A stretch of DNA of 37,352 bases from Burkholderiales bacterium (GCA_019753155.1 JAIELG010000053.1:1-37352); one strand, 5' to 3'; counted from the first letter of the stretch, positions 27,534-37,051 are shown. Numbers and translations: made by a program. The notes: a model not told the origin generated them from the letters alone.

Positions 27534-28580
27534 ATGAAACCGAGAATACTGGTGACGAGTGCGGCCGGCAAGACCGGATTCCAGGCGGTCAGGCAATTGA
27601 TCGAGAAGGGCTTTTCTGTACGCGCGCTGGTGCATCGCTTGGACCAAAGAAGCGAATCGTTGCAGGCGCTCGGTGCGCAGATTCAGGTCGGCAATCTTCA
27701 CGACATCGAAGACATGCGCCTTGCGCTGAAGGATGTGCAGAGGGCCTATTTCTGCGCGCCATTGCTTCGGGATGCATTGAGCGCAAGCGTGGTTTTCGCT
27801 TCCGCCGCCGAAGAGCGTCGCCTGGAAGTGGTGGTGGCGATGAGCCAGTGGCTGGCTGATCCGCGTCATCCCTCGATTCATACCCGAGAGACCTGGCTGG
27901 CCGACAGGATGTTTTCCTGGATGCCGAACGTCGGCCTGGTCACGGTCAATCCGGGCTGGTTCGCCGACAACTATATGGCCGCCCTGGAGCCGATCGCACA
28001 GTTCGGCATGATGCCGATGCCGCTCGGGAAAGGCATGAACGCGCCGCCTTCCAACGAGGACATTGCGAGGGTGATCGCAGATGTACTCACCGCCCCGGCT
28101 GATCATGTCGGAAAGACCTACCGTCCGACAGGGCCGTCATTGCTCTCTCCCGAAGATATCGCAGCCGTTTTTTCCAAGGTGCTCGGACGCCCGGTCAGGT
28201 ATTTCGATGCGCCGCCACGGCTATTCACGAAAGTGGCCAGGGCGCTGAATTTTCCGGATTTTACGATCGCGCAGGTTCTCCGATATTTCGAGGATTACAA
28301 GCGCAATGCCTTTGCCATGGGCGCGCCGACCCAGGCCGTGCTCGAAATTACGGGACAGAAACCCGAAGATTTCGAAACCATCGTCCGCCGCTATGCGGGC
28401 AAATTCCCGCTGGTCGAAAGGAACTTCGGATCGATGCTGCGGGCGGTGGGCGGGATGGCGAGGATCATGCTCGAACCTTCGCTGGACCCGGAACGTTACG
28501 CTCGGTTGCACGAATTCCCTCGACTGTCCGGGACTTCACTGGCGGTCGAGTCCGAAATGTGGCGCTCCACGCATGCATAG
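27534..28580 (+). CDS. NmrA-type NAD(P)-binding Rossmann protein
   Basis: The 348-residue protein begins MKPRILVTSAAGKTGFQAVR, a Rossmann dinucleotide site of the SAAGKTG type (usual GATGxxG) seen in NmrA-like and atypical short-chain dehydrogenase proteins. Later blocks are RALVHRLDQRSESLQALGAQ (cofactor selectivity region) and VTVNPGWFADNYM. The last 110 residues, after about 235, are an extra part I do not recognise. It may be a redox sensor or a reductase; substrate unknown. GGGGGCGG precedes the double ATG; I took the second. The last 45 bases overlap hpnC tail to tail. Confidence 0.75.
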   Translation: MKPRILVTSAAGKTGFQAVRQLIEKGFSVRALVHRLDQRSESLQALGAQIQVGNLHDIEDMRLALKDVQRAYFCAPLLRDALSASVVFASAAEERRLEVVVAMSQWLADPRHPSIHTRETWLADRMFSWMPNVGLVTVNPGWFADNYMAALEPIAQFGMMPMPLGKGMNAPPSNEDIARVIADVLTAPADHVGKTYRPTGPSLLSPEDIAAVFSKVLGRPVRYFDAPPRLFTKVARALNFPDFTIAQVLRYFEDYKRNAFAMGAPTQAVLEITGQKPEDFETIVRRYAGKFPLVERNFGSMLRAVGGMARIMLEPSLDPERYARLHEFPRLSGTSLAVESEMWRSTHA

Positions 28581-29378
28581 CGCACGCACAAGCATGAGCG
28601 CCCAGTCGAAGCGCCCGAGTTTCGGCCGCTTGCCGAAGATATTTCCGCCGGATTTGTCGAGTTTTTCCAGGATTCTGAGTCCGCCCAATATGATCAGCTT
28701 CATTTCCAGCGCAATCCTGCCTTTCATTTCACCCGCGAGGGGCGCTCCGTCCAGCATCATTCTTCTGGCGCGCTCCGCCTGGAATTTCATGAATATTGCC
28801 CAGGATGCATCCGCTTTTTTCGATTCGATATGCGATCCGGCAATGCCGTAACGCATCATTTCGTCTTCCGGCAGGTAGATTCTTCCCATTTCGAAGTCGA
28901 TTTCGATATCCTGAAGGAAATTGATCAATTGCAGGCTGGAGCATATGTTGTCCGAATATTGCCGGTTTTTTTCGGAATTTATGCCGTAAAGGTGCAGGAG
29001 CAGTCTTCCCACAGGATTGGCGGATTTGCTGCAATAATCGAGGAGTTCATCGAAATCGGCGTAACGCTTCTTGCATACATCCTGGGTGAAGGCATCGAGC
29101 AGGTCGGTGAAAAGCACGACGGGGAGCCGGTACTGTTCCATGACGGGTGAAAGCTCCCGGAACAGGATGGATTGCGGTTCCTGCCCGCCCGAAAGCCTTG
29201 CAAGCTCATGCCTGAATGAATCCAGGAGCAGAATGCGTTCTTCGTCTGTGCGGTCGCCTTCGTCGGCGAAATCATCCGCTGCCCTCGCGAAGGAATAGAT
29301 CAGGCCGACAGGCTTTCTGAGCCGCCTGGGCAGCATGACAGATGCAACCGGAAAATTTTCGTAATGTTTTTCGGTCAT
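28536..29378 (-). CDS. hpnC: Squalene/presqualene pathway protein HpnC
   Basis: HpnC is one of the HpnCDE set that makes squalene from farnesyl diphosphate for hopanoids; it converts presqualene diphosphate to hydroxysqualene. The 280-residue protein starts [13 protein letters not shown], with the first acidic motif DDFADEGD (35-42), the block [17 protein letters not shown] (100-116), [10 protein letters not shown], and the second acidic motif QDIEID (156-161) followed by [16 protein letters not shown] points to HpnC, not HpnD. The ATG overlaps the cheB stop in ATGA. hpnD and hpnE are not in the window, so the gene is split from its usual partners. Confidence 0.9.
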   Translation of the reverse strand: MTEKHYENFPVASVMLPRRLRKPVGLIYSFARAADDFADEGDRTDEERILLLDSFRHELARLSGGQEPQSILFRELSPVMEQYRLPVVLFTDLLDAFTQDVCKKRYADFDELLDYCSKSANPVGRLLLHLYGINSEKNRQYSDNICSSLQLINFLQDIEIDFEMGRIYLPEDEMMRYGIAGSHIESKKADASWAIFMKFQAERARRMMLDGAPLAGEMKGRIALEMKLIILGGLRILEKLDKSGGNIFGKRPKLGRFDWALMLVRALCMRGAPHFGLDRQ

Positions 29379-30058
29379 GTCCGAGACCGTTCCAGATACT
29401 GCATGACGCGTTTTGCCATGTCCACGATCGGCGCGATTTCGTCCACGCCCCCCAATGCTATGGCTTCCCTGGGCATGCCGAAAACGACGCAACTCGCTTC
29501 GTCCTGCGCGAAATTATAGGCGCCTGCCTGCTTCATTTCGAGCATGCATGCCGCTCCATCCTTCCCCATTCCGGTGAGAATCACGCCCACCGCGTTTTTT
29601 CCGGCAAAATTGGCGGCAGAGCGGAAAAGCACATCCACCGAAGGCCGATGCCTGTTGACCGGAACGCCCTGACTGAGTTCCGTCATATAGTGCGAGCCCG
29701 ACCTTTTGAGCATCAGGTGGGAATGTCCGGGCGAAATATACACATGTCCGGGGAGGATGATTTCGCTGTTTTCCGCTTCCTTGACCGGGATCCTGCACAG
29801 GCCGTCGAGCCGTTCGGCGAAGGATTTTGTGAATGCTTCCGGCATGTGCTGGGAGATCAATACGGCAGGGCAATCCTCGGGAAGGCCGAGGAGGAAAATC
29901 TTGATTGCTTCGGTTCCTCCGGTCGATGCGCCGACGAAAATGATTTTTTCCGTTTTTGCAACGGGTTGGGGCTTGAACGGGAGTATGCAGTCGGCGCCAT
30001 GGCTGGGCGATGGTTTCATGCCCGCAGGCGAAGGTTCAGCCATGGGATGCGAGTTCAT
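29375..30058 (-). CDS. cheB: CheB methylesterase domain protein without receiver domain
   Basis: CheB removes methyl groups from, or deamidates, chemoreceptors. The 227-residue protein has only the methylesterase domain: Ser45 in [12 protein letters not shown], His71 in SQHMPEAF and Asp167 in [10 protein letters not shown], all in the expected order. There is no room for the N-terminal receiver domain of normal CheB (total about 350 residues), only a Pro-rich lead of about 35. Control by phosphorylation is therefore unlikely. The start is uncertain between ATG 30058, used here, and 30043; both overlap cheR. It forms a pair with cheR inside the rnf operon; no receptor or kinase gene is nearby. 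Confidence 0.88.
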   Translation of the reverse strand: MNSHPMAEPSPAGMKPSPSHGADCILPFKPQPVAKTEKIIFVGASTGGTEAIKIFLLGLPEDCPAVLISQHMPEAFTKSFAERLDGLCRIPVKEAENSEIILPGHVYISPGHSHLMLKRSGSHYMTELSQGVPVNRHRPSVDVLFRSAANFAGKNAVGVILTGMGKDGAACMLEMKQAGAYNFAQDEASCVVFGMPREAIALGGVDEIAPIVDMAKRVMQYLERSRT

Positions 30059-30848
30059 AGACGGTTTTTCCGCGCAGCCTGAAAAGGTTTGCGACATGAT
30101 GGAAGCTTTCGGAGTGCCCGGCGAAGAGCAGACCATCCTGGCGCAGCAATGGCGCGAATTTTTCTAGAATCCTGGCCTGAGTTTTTTTGTCAAAATAAAT
30201 CATGACATTGCGGCAGAATATCGCATCGAAAGGCCCCTTCACCGGCCAGCGCTCATCGAGCAGGTTGATTTTGGTGAATGTGATCATGTTCTTGATTTCA
30301 GTACATATCCTTACCTGGTTTCCGGGCGCTTCGGTGAAATATTTCCTGAATTTTTCGTGAGGCAGTCTCTCGATCTGGGAGAGGTTGTAAACCCCTGCCC
30401 TGGCTTTTTCCAGGACAGTGGTGTCGACATCGCTTGCAATGATTCTGACAGGCGGATTCATCGATCCATAAAGTTCGGCCATGGTCATCGCCATGGAATA
30501 GGCTTCTTCCCCGGTGGAAGAAGCCGCGCACCACAGCAGAACAGGATGTTTTGCGGATTTGACATGCTCGGCGAGGAGGGCGAAATGGTGCGCTTCCCTG
30601 AAGAAATAAGTCAGGTTCGTGGTGAGCGCATTGATGAACGCTTCCCATTCCTGGGTGTTTCCCCGATCGAGCAGGGCGATATATTCTGAAAATGCAGCGA
30701 GATTGTTCGCTCTCAAGCGTTTGGCGAGACGGCTGTAGACCATTTCCTGTTTGCTGAAATTGAGGGAAATGCCCGCCCGGTCGTAGATCATCGTGCGGAT
30801 ACGCTCGAAATCCTGGGGGGTGAAGGTGAATTCGCGGCCGGTAATCAT
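30036..30848 (-). CDS. cheR: CheR-type protein glutamate methyltransferase
   Basis: CheR adds methyl groups to receptor glutamates using SAM. The 270-residue protein has the N-terminal all-alpha domain ([20 protein letters not shown], 7-26), the RLAKRLRAN basic patch, the SAM-binding [17 protein letters not shown], and [17 protein letters not shown] with the conserved CRNVMIYF. I chose ATG 30848 because it overlaps the DUF1841 stop in ATGA; it matches the family start. A longer frame adds only unconserved residues. Confidence 0.93.
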   Translation of the reverse strand: MITGREFTFTPQDFERIRTMIYDRAGISLNFSKQEMVYSRLAKRLRANNLAAFSEYIALLDRGNTQEWEAFINALTTNLTYFFREAHHFALLAEHVKSAKHPVLLWCAASSTGEEAYSMAMTMAELYGSMNPPVRIIASDVDTTVLEKARAGVYNLSQIERLPHEKFRKYFTEAPGNQVRICTEIKNMITFTKINLLDERWPVKGPFDAIFCRNVMIYFDKKTQARILEKFAPLLRQDGLLFAGHSESFHHVANLFRLRGKTVYELASHG

Positions 30849-31255
30849 TTCGGCATCCGCCTCTCCAGACATTCGAAATAAATCCCCTGATCGGGTGGGG
30901 TATTGTTTCTCTGGGAGAGCCAGATCATTTCCCCGAGGCATTCCATGACGATATGCAGAGCGTCATGATTCGATTTCGTTTTTTCCATGAGTTGTTCATA
31001 GTGCGCCTTGATGCCGGGAGGCTGATCGATCGAAAGCTGCTCGGCAACGGCAAGATGCAGGCTGAAATGCAGGAAAGGGTTGTTCTCGGGCATCCCGCTC
31101 GAATCCGGATTTTCCAGTATCGCATGATATTCCGGGTGGGCCAGAATGGCGTCCAGCGCCATGGCCTCGATTTGGCTCAAAGCCGTATTCTGCCTGTATT
31201 TGCGCCAGGCTCCGCAAAAGAAGCTCATCACTTCCTCATGCGTCGGATTGAACAT
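30845..31255 (-). CDS. DUF1841 family protein
   Basis: The 136-residue protein has the full DUF1841 layout: MFNPTHEEVMSFFCGAWRKY, ALDAILAHPEYH, NPFLHFSLHLAVAEQLSIDQ, and ECLGEMIWLSQRNNTPPD. Function is unknown; the family is common in betaproteobacteria. It is soluble and predicted to be helical. His in HPEYH, FLHFSLHL is well spaced but no catalytic motif is clear. It starts 1 bp after the nth stop and ends overlapping cheR. Confidence 0.9.
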   Translation of the reverse strand: MFNPTHEEVMSFFCGAWRKYRQNTALSQIEAMALDAILAHPEYHAILENPDSSGMPENNPFLHFSLHLAVAEQLSIDQPPGIKAHYEQLMEKTKSNHDALHIVMECLGEMIWLSQRNNTPPDQGIYFECLERRMPK

Positions 31256-31256
31256 G

Positions 31257-31889
31257 TCAGATCGTTTTCCCAGGGTATTCGCACAGATCCCCGATGAGAC
31301 AGGCCGGGCAGTCAGGCTTTCTTGCCTTGCACACATAACGCCCATGCAGGATCAGCCAGTGGTGGGCGTCATGCATGAAGGGTTCGGGAACGGCTTGCAT
31401 GAGGGCTTTTTCGACTTCGAGAACGTTTTTCCCGGGAGCGATTCCGGTGCGGTTGGCGATCCTGAAGATATGCGTGTCTACGGCGATAACAGGTTGTCCG
31501 AAAGCGGTATTCAGGATCACGTTCGCCGTTTTTCTGCCGACCCCGGGGAGCGCTTCGAGCTCCTCCCGCGTTTGCGGCACCTGTCCCCGGTGGCGCGCAA
31601 CCAGGATCTTGCAGGTTTCGATGATGTTCTTCGACTTGGCTTGGTACAGGCCGATCGATTTGACATGTTCCATGAGTCCGGCAAGGCCGAGATCCAGCAT
31701 TTTTTCCGGGGTGTCTGCGATGGCGAAAAGGCGCCTGGTCGCGAGATTGACCCCCTTGTCGGTCGCCTGTGCAGAAAGTATGACGGCGATCAGAAGCTCG
31801 AAAGGGGACTTGTGTTCGAGTTCCGTCGTCGGGTGCGCATTGGCGGCCTTGAGGCGCTCGAAAATTTCACGGCGTTTTTCCAGGTTCAT
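31257..31889 (-). CDS. nth: Endonuclease III Nth
   Basis: Nth removes oxidised pyrimidines and nicks abasic sites. The 210-residue protein has the helix-hairpin-helix LPGVGRKTANVIL containing the catalytic Lys, the catalytic Asp in AVDTHIFRIANR, and the C-terminal 4Fe-4S cluster CKARKPDCPACLIGDLC (Cys-x6-Cys-x2-Cys-x5-Cys). The length equals E. coli Nth. As in E. coli it follows rnfE (rsxE), overlapping it by 4 bases. Confidence 0.98.
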   Translation of the reverse strand: MNLEKRREIFERLKAANAHPTTELEHKSPFELLIAVILSAQATDKGVNLATRRLFAIADTPEKMLDLGLAGLMEHVKSIGLYQAKSKNIIETCKILVARHRGQVPQTREELEALPGVGRKTANVILNTAFGQPVIAVDTHIFRIANRTGIAPGKNVLEVEKALMQAVPEPFMHDAHHWLILHGRYVCKARKPDCPACLIGDLCEYPGKTI

Positions 31890-32566
31890 GTGCTTTGAAG
31901 CATGTGTTCGGCCGCAGTGGCCCTGGATTGGGCGCGGCTGTCCAGATGGTTCTTGAGGGCGATCAGGAGTCCCAGGCCGATGAAGGCGCCCGGAGGCAGG
32001 ATGGCGAGCAGAAAGCCCTGATAATTCGGTATTACGGTGATCACGAAGGATTTGGCCGATTCCCCGAAGACGAGGTCTATTCCGGAGAGCAGCGTGCCCT
32101 TGCCGAACAATTCGCGCATCGCCCCCAGCGTGGCGAGAACCAGCGCGAGGCCGAAACCCATCATGAGCCCGTCGAAGATCGAAGGCAGGGTTTTCTGTTT
32201 CGAAGCGAAGACCTCCGTTCTCGCCAGCACGATGCAGTTGGTGACAATCAGGGGTACGAAAATTCCAAGGACGAGATAGAGCGGGTGCAGATAGGCTTTC
32301 ATTGTCAACTGGATGATGGTCACCAGCGATGCGATGATCAGAATGAATACGGGAATCCTGATTTCACCCGGCACGAGATTCCGTATCAGGGATACGGCGC
32401 CATTGCTCAGGGCCATGACGATCATCGTGGCAATGCCCAGGCTGAATCCGTTCACAATGGAACTGCTCACGGCGAGCACGGGGCACATGCCGAGGAGCTG
32501 GACAACCCCGGAATTCTGCTTCCAAAGCCCGTTGCCTGCGATTTCTCTGTAGCTGGTCTCATTCAT
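31886..32566 (-). CDS. rnfE: Rnf electron transport complex subunit RnfE
   Basis: RnfE is an inner-membrane subunit of the Rnf complex that couples electron flow between ferredoxin and NAD to ion movement. The 226-residue protein has six helices and the family blocks NPGVVQLLGMCPVLAVSS-like region (here NSGVVQLLGMCPVLAVSS), TNCIVLARTEVFASK with its conserved Cys, and PPGAFIGLGLL. It pairs structurally with RnfA. Overlaps rnfG and nth by 4 bases each. Confidence 0.96.
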   Translation of the reverse strand: MNETSYREIAGNGLWKQNSGVVQLLGMCPVLAVSSSIVNGFSLGIATMIVMALSNGAVSLIRNLVPGEIRIPVFILIIASLVTIIQLTMKAYLHPLYLVLGIFVPLIVTNCIVLARTEVFASKQKTLPSIFDGLMMGFGLALVLATLGAMRELFGKGTLLSGIDLVFGESAKSFVITVIPNYQGFLLAILPPGAFIGLGLLIALKNHLDSRAQSRATAAEHMLQST

Positions 32567-33198
32567 TTCATATCCTTGTCAGCGAAAAGGAGCGCACGAT
32601 TCTTTTCCGAATATTCGAGCGCTTTGTGCACTGCCTTGACTACGGCTCTTGGGGTGACAGTGGCGCCTGTCACATAGTCGAATTTGCCTCCGTCCTTTTT
32701 GACCTGCCATGCCGCATCCGGGACGGAAGAGAGGGAGGCGTGGTCGAAAATCCTGATCCATTTGCTCTTGCCGATTTCGATGTAATCGCCAAGTCCGGGC
32801 GTCTCGTTATGGCTGATGACGCGCACGCCGGATATTTCCCCGTTCATCAGTATAGCGATGAGGAGGGTGATTTTTCCACTATAACCGTCGGGCGCCACGG
32901 CTTCCAGCACTGCAGCGACGGGCTTGCCCTTGAGTCTCGCGCGGTAGGCGGTGGTCGGTGTTTTATTGCCGAGCAATTCGTTCGGCGCGATTTCAATCGC
33001 ATCGTGGATGAGATTGTTGTCCGAAATGCCGGGTGGCAACACCTGTTCGATCAGGGCAAGCTTTTCATCCTCTTCGCTTTTGGAAATTAAATCATGAGTC
33101 TTGTCATAGGTCAAAGCGAGCAGCGCCGTCCCGACGACAACGAAGCCGAGCATGATGAGCGAAGTTCTGAGAGAAGCTTGAAAAGGGTTCCGTTTCAT
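32563..33198 (-). CDS. rnfG: Rnf complex subunit RnfG (covalent FMN)
   Basis: RnfG carries FMN joined by a phosphoester bond to a Thr. The 211-residue protein has an N-terminal helix (about 14-30) and a periplasmic domain. Its FMN site VTGATVT puts the likely attachment at Thr180. Other blocks are HNETPGLGDYIE and FDYVTGATVTPRAVVKAV. It overlaps rnfD and rnfE by 4 bases. Confidence 0.96.
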   Translation of the reverse strand: MKRNPFQASLRTSLIMLGFVVVGTALLALTYDKTHDLISKSEEDEKLALIEQVLPPGISDNNLIHDAIEIAPNELLGNKTPTTAYRARLKGKPVAAVLEAVAPDGYSGKITLLIAILMNGEISGVRVISHNETPGLGDYIEIGKSKWIRIFDHASLSSVPDAAWQVKKDGGKFDYVTGATVTPRAVVKAVHKALEYSEKNRALLFADKDMK

Positions 33199-34211
33199 TT
33201 CTTCTTGCCGAATACGGGAGGTTGAGTATAGGCGTCGATCAGCGGCACGCAGATGTTCATCAGGAGAACGGCGAAAGCGGCGCCGTCAGGATAGCTCCCA
33301 TAGACCCTGATGAGGTAGGTCAGAAATCCTGCGCCGAAGGCGAAAATCAGCTTGCCTTTCGGAGTGGTCGGGCCGGTCACGGGGTCGGTCAGGATGAAGA
33401 ATGCGCCTATCATTGTCGCTCCCGCGGCAAGATGCAGCCATGGGCTTGCGTGATGGGCGGGATCGAACAGGTGGAATGCGCCTGCAGTGAGGCATATCGC
33501 CGCGATGAAGGCGGCAGGGACATGCCAGCTGATGATGCGCTGCTGCAGAAGATAGAGTCCGCCTGCAAGATAGGCTCCCGCAACCCATTCCCCCCCTTTG
33601 CCTCCGACTTCTCCATAGATGGGCAGGCTCAGGATGGCGGATATCGGCTTGTCGAGATGCAATTGCGTCTTCAGCGTATCGAGCGGGGTGGCGGAAGTGA
33701 GCGCGTCCAGTTGCATGCCCTGCGGCAGCACATGGAAGAACATGTAGTCGAGCTGCGCTGCGAAATCGATGTGTGAGAGGGCGATGGATGCCGGGGCGAG
33801 CCATTGCGTCATCTGGACCGGGAAGGAGATGATGAGGACGGCATAGCCGACCATTGCCGGATTGAACGGATTGCTACCGAGTCCGCCGTAGAGGTGTTTC
33901 GCTATCACGATGGCGAAAGCCGTGCCGGTCACGATCAACCACCACGGCCCCATGGGCGGAATCGAGAGCGCGAGGAGCCATGCAGTCAGAAGCGCGCTGC
34001 CATCCATCAGGAATGGCACGACCGGCCTTCCCCTGAGTTTGAGCATGACGGTTTCCAGGACGAGCGCTGTCACGCTGGCAAGCGATAGGGTCACGAGGAC
34101 TGCCGGACCGAAAAACCAGACGTTGGCGGCGATGGCCGGAACAAGGGCAAGCAGCACCTTGAGCATGATTTCGCTCACGCTGTTCGTTTGCGTCAGATGG
34201 GGCGAGCTCAT
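33195..34211 (-). CDS. rnfD: Rnf complex subunit RnfD (covalent FMN)
   Basis: RnfD is a membrane subunit with a second covalent FMN. The 338-residue protein has eight or more helices, the FMN site DALTSATPLDTLK with likely attachment at Thr175, and the conserved GGLGSNPFNPAMVGYAVL. The C-terminal block is FAVLLMNICVPLID. Length near 350 is normal. It overlaps rnfC and rnfG by 4 bases. Confidence 0.97.
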   Translation of the reverse strand: MSSPHLTQTNSVSEIMLKVLLALVPAIAANVWFFGPAVLVTLSLASVTALVLETVMLKLRGRPVVPFLMDGSALLTAWLLALSIPPMGPWWLIVTGTAFAIVIAKHLYGGLGSNPFNPAMVGYAVLIISFPVQMTQWLAPASIALSHIDFAAQLDYMFFHVLPQGMQLDALTSATPLDTLKTQLHLDKPISAILSLPIYGEVGGKGGEWVAGAYLAGGLYLLQQRIISWHVPAAFIAAICLTAGAFHLFDPAHHASPWLHLAAGATMIGAFFILTDPVTGPTTPKGKLIFAFGAGFLTYLIRVYGSYPDGAAFAVLLMNICVPLIDAYTQPPVFGKKK

Positions 34212-35662
34212 GTTTCTTCCTCTGAATTCATTTGGGTTCTCGCCTGCGCCGATTTCTGCGCGAGGCGTTCCGCTTTTTCCCGTTTCTCGCGTTCCATCCG
34301 ATCCACCCTGAGTTCATGGCGGATCCTGGCAAGGTCGGATGCCTTCTTTTCCCGCTCCTGTGCCCATATTTCGCTTTTGGCGTAACGGTAAAACTGGACG
34401 AGAGGAATATGGCTGGGGCAGACATAGCTGCAGCAGCCGCATTCTATGCAGTCGAACAGTGCGTATTCCTGCGCCTTGCCGAAATTTCCCGCCTTGGAAA
34501 ACCAGTAGAGTTCCTGGGGCTGCAGATCGGCCGGACAACTCTCGGCGCATTTGCCGCAACGGATGCACGGCATGGGCTGCGGCGCCGGCGGAAAGAGCGT
34601 AGCGGATTTTACGATGATGCAGTTGGTCGCCTTGACGAGCGGAACGCATGTTGAAGGCAGTTCGAAGCCCATCATGGGGCCTCCCATGATGGCCCCGTCG
34701 CTGTCTTTTACGGGCGCTGCCAACCTGATCAGAACATCGATGGGCGTCCCGATCAGGGCTTCGTAATTCCTTGGCTTGTTCACGGCGCCGGTAATCGTCA
34801 CGATTCGAGACAATACGGGTTCCCCGTGCGCTATGGCTCTGTAGACCGACAGGGCCGTGGCGACATTGAAGCATTGCACGCCCAGATCGGTCGAGCGCTC
34901 GCCCGCCGGAACTTCTATCCCGGTCAGCACCCTGATCAACTGTTTCGCGCCTCCTCCGGGGTAAATCGTAGGGACGGGGATGACTTCGAACGGCGCTTCC
35001 TTCAGGGCCGCCCGCATGGCCGCAATCGCTTCGGGCTTGTTGTCTTCTATGCCGATCAACACTTCTTCCGCATGCAGCATGAAGCGCATGATTTTCGCGC
35101 CTGCGATGATCTCGTCCGCGCGTTCCCGCATCAGCATGTCGTCACAGGTGATATAGGGCTCGCATTCCGCGCCGTTCAGCACGAGGGTCTTGATTTTTTT
35201 ACCGGATCCGGGGTTGAGTTTGATGAAGCTGGGGAAAACCGCGCCGCCCAGGCCCACCACGCCTGCATCGCGCAGGCGGTTTCTGAGCGAACTGGGGTCC
35301 ATGTTCAGGTAGTCGAGCGGATGCCGCTCGATCCAGGCATCCAGCCCGTCGGGTTCCAGCGTGATGCACAGATCCCTGAGTCCCGATGGGTGGGGGGCGG
35401 GCTCGTAACCGATTGCCGTAATTTTCCCGGAAGTCGGCGCGTGGACGGAACTGGAAACATAGCCTTCCGCCTTGCCTATCATCTGTCCCTTCAAAACCGC
35501 ATCTCCGGCCGCGACGAGCGGCTTTGCGCTCGTGCCGATATGCTGGTGCAGCGGGATGACGAGCTTTTCTGGGATGGGGGCGGACAGGATCGGCAGGCGC
35601 GTCGATTCGGTCTTGTGCTGCGGGGGGTGAATGCCGCCGTTGAAGCGATGGAGCAGCTTCAT
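34208..35662 (-). CDS. rnfC: Rnf complex subunit RnfC (NADH/FMN/4Fe-4S)
   Basis: RnfC is the soluble, membrane-attached subunit that reacts with NAD(H). The 484-residue protein starts [17 protein letters not shown], has the flavin/NADH block [13 protein letters not shown] and [13 protein letters not shown], and two cluster motifs, [16 protein letters not shown] and [15 protein letters not shown]. The tail is short and charged; E. coli RsxC has a long Ala-rich repeat tail that is missing here. I chose ATG 35662, which overlaps the rnfB TGA; the longer frame lies inside rnfB. Confidence 0.97.
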   Translation of the reverse strand: MKLLHRFNGGIHPPQHKTESTRLPILSAPIPEKLVIPLHQHIGTSAKPLVAAGDAVLKGQMIGKAEGYVSSSVHAPTSGKITAIGYEPAPHPSGLRDLCITLEPDGLDAWIERHPLDYLNMDPSSLRNRLRDAGVVGLGGAVFPSFIKLNPGSGKKIKTLVLNGAECEPYITCDDMLMRERADEIIAGAKIMRFMLHAEEVLIGIEDNKPEAIAAMRAALKEAPFEVIPVPTIYPGGGAKQLIRVLTGIEVPAGERSTDLGVQCFNVATALSVYRAIAHGEPVLSRIVTITGAVNKPRNYEALIGTPIDVLIRLAAPVKDSDGAIMGGPMMGFELPSTCVPLVKATNCIIVKSATLFPPAPQPMPCIRCGKCAESCPADLQPQELYWFSKAGNFGKAQEYALFDCIECGCCSYVCPSHIPLVQFYRYAKSEIWAQEREKKASDLARIRHELRVDRMEREKREKAERLAQKSAQARTQMNSEEET

Positions 35663-36207
35663 GCAACCCCCATCAGATAGTCTGGCTGTTTCCATTTCCA
35701 GGTCGAAATGCTTTCGGGAACGGGGATCATGCCGATGCAGTCTACAGGGCATGGCGCAACGCACAGCCCGCACCCCGTGCATTCCTGGGCGATGATCGTG
35801 TGCATCTGTTTCGGGGCGCCTGAAATGGCATCCACGGGACAGGCCTGGATGCACAGGGTGCAGCCTATGCAGGTATTCTCATCGATGAAGGCAACCGATT
35901 TTGGCTTCGGGGCGCCGTGCTTCGCATTCAGCGGCTTGAATTCCACCCCGAGCAGATCGGCGAGCTTGCGGATGTTGGCATCCCCTCCGGGTGGGCACTG
36001 ATTGATTTGTGCCCGGCCATCGGCTATGGCCTCGGCATAGGGGCGGCAGCCTGGGAAACCGCATTGGGCACATTGGGTTTGCGGCAGGATCGCATCGATT
36101 TTCTCGACCAGCACGTTGCCCTGGACATGGAACCTGATGGAGGCGTAACCCAGCACGCCGCCGAGGAAGAGGGCCAGCCCGGACATGACAAGTATTGCAT
36201 CGATCAC
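35659..36207 (-). CDS. rnfB: Rnf complex subunit RnfB (ferredoxin-type)
   Basis: RnfB takes electrons to or from ferredoxin. The 182-residue protein has an N-terminal membrane helix (about 4-24), an Fe-S site with Cys46, Cys49, Cys54 and Cys71 ([11 protein letters not shown]...CPPGG), and two ferredoxin motifs at Cys113-123 ([12 protein letters not shown]) and Cys143-153 ([12 protein letters not shown]). That is three 4Fe-4S clusters. The length is normal for the proteobacterial type. It overlaps rnfA and rnfC by 4 bases. Confidence 0.98.
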   Translation of the reverse strand: MIDAILVMSGLALFLGGVLGYASIRFHVQGNVLVEKIDAILPQTQCAQCGFPGCRPYAEAIADGRAQINQCPPGGDANIRKLADLLGVEFKPLNAKHGAPKPKSVAFIDENTCIGCTLCIQACPVDAISGAPKQMHTIIAQECTGCGLCVAPCPVDCIGMIPVPESISTWKWKQPDYLMGVA

Positions 36208-36779
36208 TTCACGAGTCCGGAAAATCCCATGAAGGCCATGCTCATGAGCCCGGCGGTGACCATCGCAATCGACGATCCCCTGAATGGGGCGGGGATGTCC
36301 GCGGCTTCCAGCCTTTCCCGCATTGCGGCGAACAGGATGAGCACCATCGAAAAGCCGATCGCCCCTCCCATGCCGAAGAATAGCGATTCCATGAAATTAT
36401 GGTTCTGCTGGAGGTTGAGGAGCGGAATGCCGAGAACGGCGCAATTGCTCGTGATCAGGGGAAGATAGATGCCGATCACCTGATAGAGCACGGGGCTCGC
36501 CTTTTTTACCACCATCTCGGTGAATTGGACGATTCCTCCGATGACGACGATGAAGGAGATCGTGGTCAGGTAGGAGAGGTCCGGGCCGAGCAAATATTTG
36601 GAGATCAGATAGCTGCTTCCGCTGCCTAGCGTGAGCACGAAAGTCGTTGCAGCGCCCATGCCTATCGCTGCCTCGAGTTTCTTGGAAACGCCCATGAATG
36701 GGCAGAGACCCAGAATCTTGACGAGAACGATATTGTTCACGAATACCGTGTACACCAGAATGAGGAGATAACTTTGCAT
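36204..36779 (-). CDS. rnfA: Rnf complex subunit RnfA
   Basis: RnfA is a membrane subunit that forms a pair with RnfE. The 191-residue protein has six helices and starts [20 protein letters not shown], followed by [18 protein letters not shown] with the conserved Cys, and later [14 protein letters not shown] with its Cys matching that of RnfE. It is the first gene of an operon running leftward. AAGGTG precedes the ATG and a good promoter is about 30 bp upstream. Confidence 0.98.
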   Translation of the reverse strand: MQSYLLILVYTVFVNNIVLVKILGLCPFMGVSKKLEAAIGMGAATTFVLTLGSGSSYLISKYLLGPDLSYLTTISFIVVIGGIVQFTEMVVKKASPVLYQVIGIYLPLITSNCAVLGIPLLNLQQNHNFMESLFFGMGGAIGFSMVLILFAAMRERLEAADIPAPFRGSSIAMVTAGLMSMAFMGFSGLVK

Positions 36780-36809
36780 TTCACCTTAAACATATGCGAT
36801 TTCTGACGG

Positions 36810-36838
36810 ATTATCCCTTTTTCGTTTCATGCGATCAA
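36810..36838 (-). promoter_or_regulatory. Sigma70 promoter of the rnf operon
   Basis: On the minus strand TTGATC (36833-36838) and GATAAT (36810-36815) are separated by exactly 17 bases. The -10 box lies 30 bp before the rnfA start, giving a short leader. This is the only good promoter seen for the eleven-gene run. Confidence 0.7.
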
Positions 36839-36860
36839 CCATGTTGGGGCGATATGCATA

Positions 36861-37051
36861 TGAGTTTTGGTTATATTCATGCGAATGAAGCCCCTGATGC
36901 CAATCACGCTCACCGGATCTGAAACAGGTTTTTTCGTGAGCCACGACCGGGAATTCGTTTCATCCCTTGCAAACAGGATCATCGAACTGGGCTTCCCGGA
37001 ATCGTCGATTGTCACGGCAATTACGAGGATTGCCTTCTGAAGAACGCCTGA
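36861..37051 (+). pseudogene. Decayed C-terminal fragment of an ABC-F ATPase (YbiT-like)
   Basis: One frame (36930-36989) reads FFVSHDREFVSSLANRIIEL, the switch-His region of ABC-F proteins such as YbiT. A shift of frame near 37005 then restores DCHGNYEDCLLKNA and a TGA at 37049-37051, the usual tail (family DFHGNYEDYL). Upstream, 36880-36915 still resembles the DEPTNHLD Walker B block in a third frame. So a gene tail is present with at least two frame changes and no head. It runs opposite to rnfA. It cannot make a working protein. Confidence 0.8.

Noticed and set aside
34208..35854. Longer RnfC starting at 35854
   Set aside because: The first 64 codons lie inside rnfB in another frame; ATG 35662 overlaps the rnfB stop and starts the conserved [13 protein letters not shown] block.
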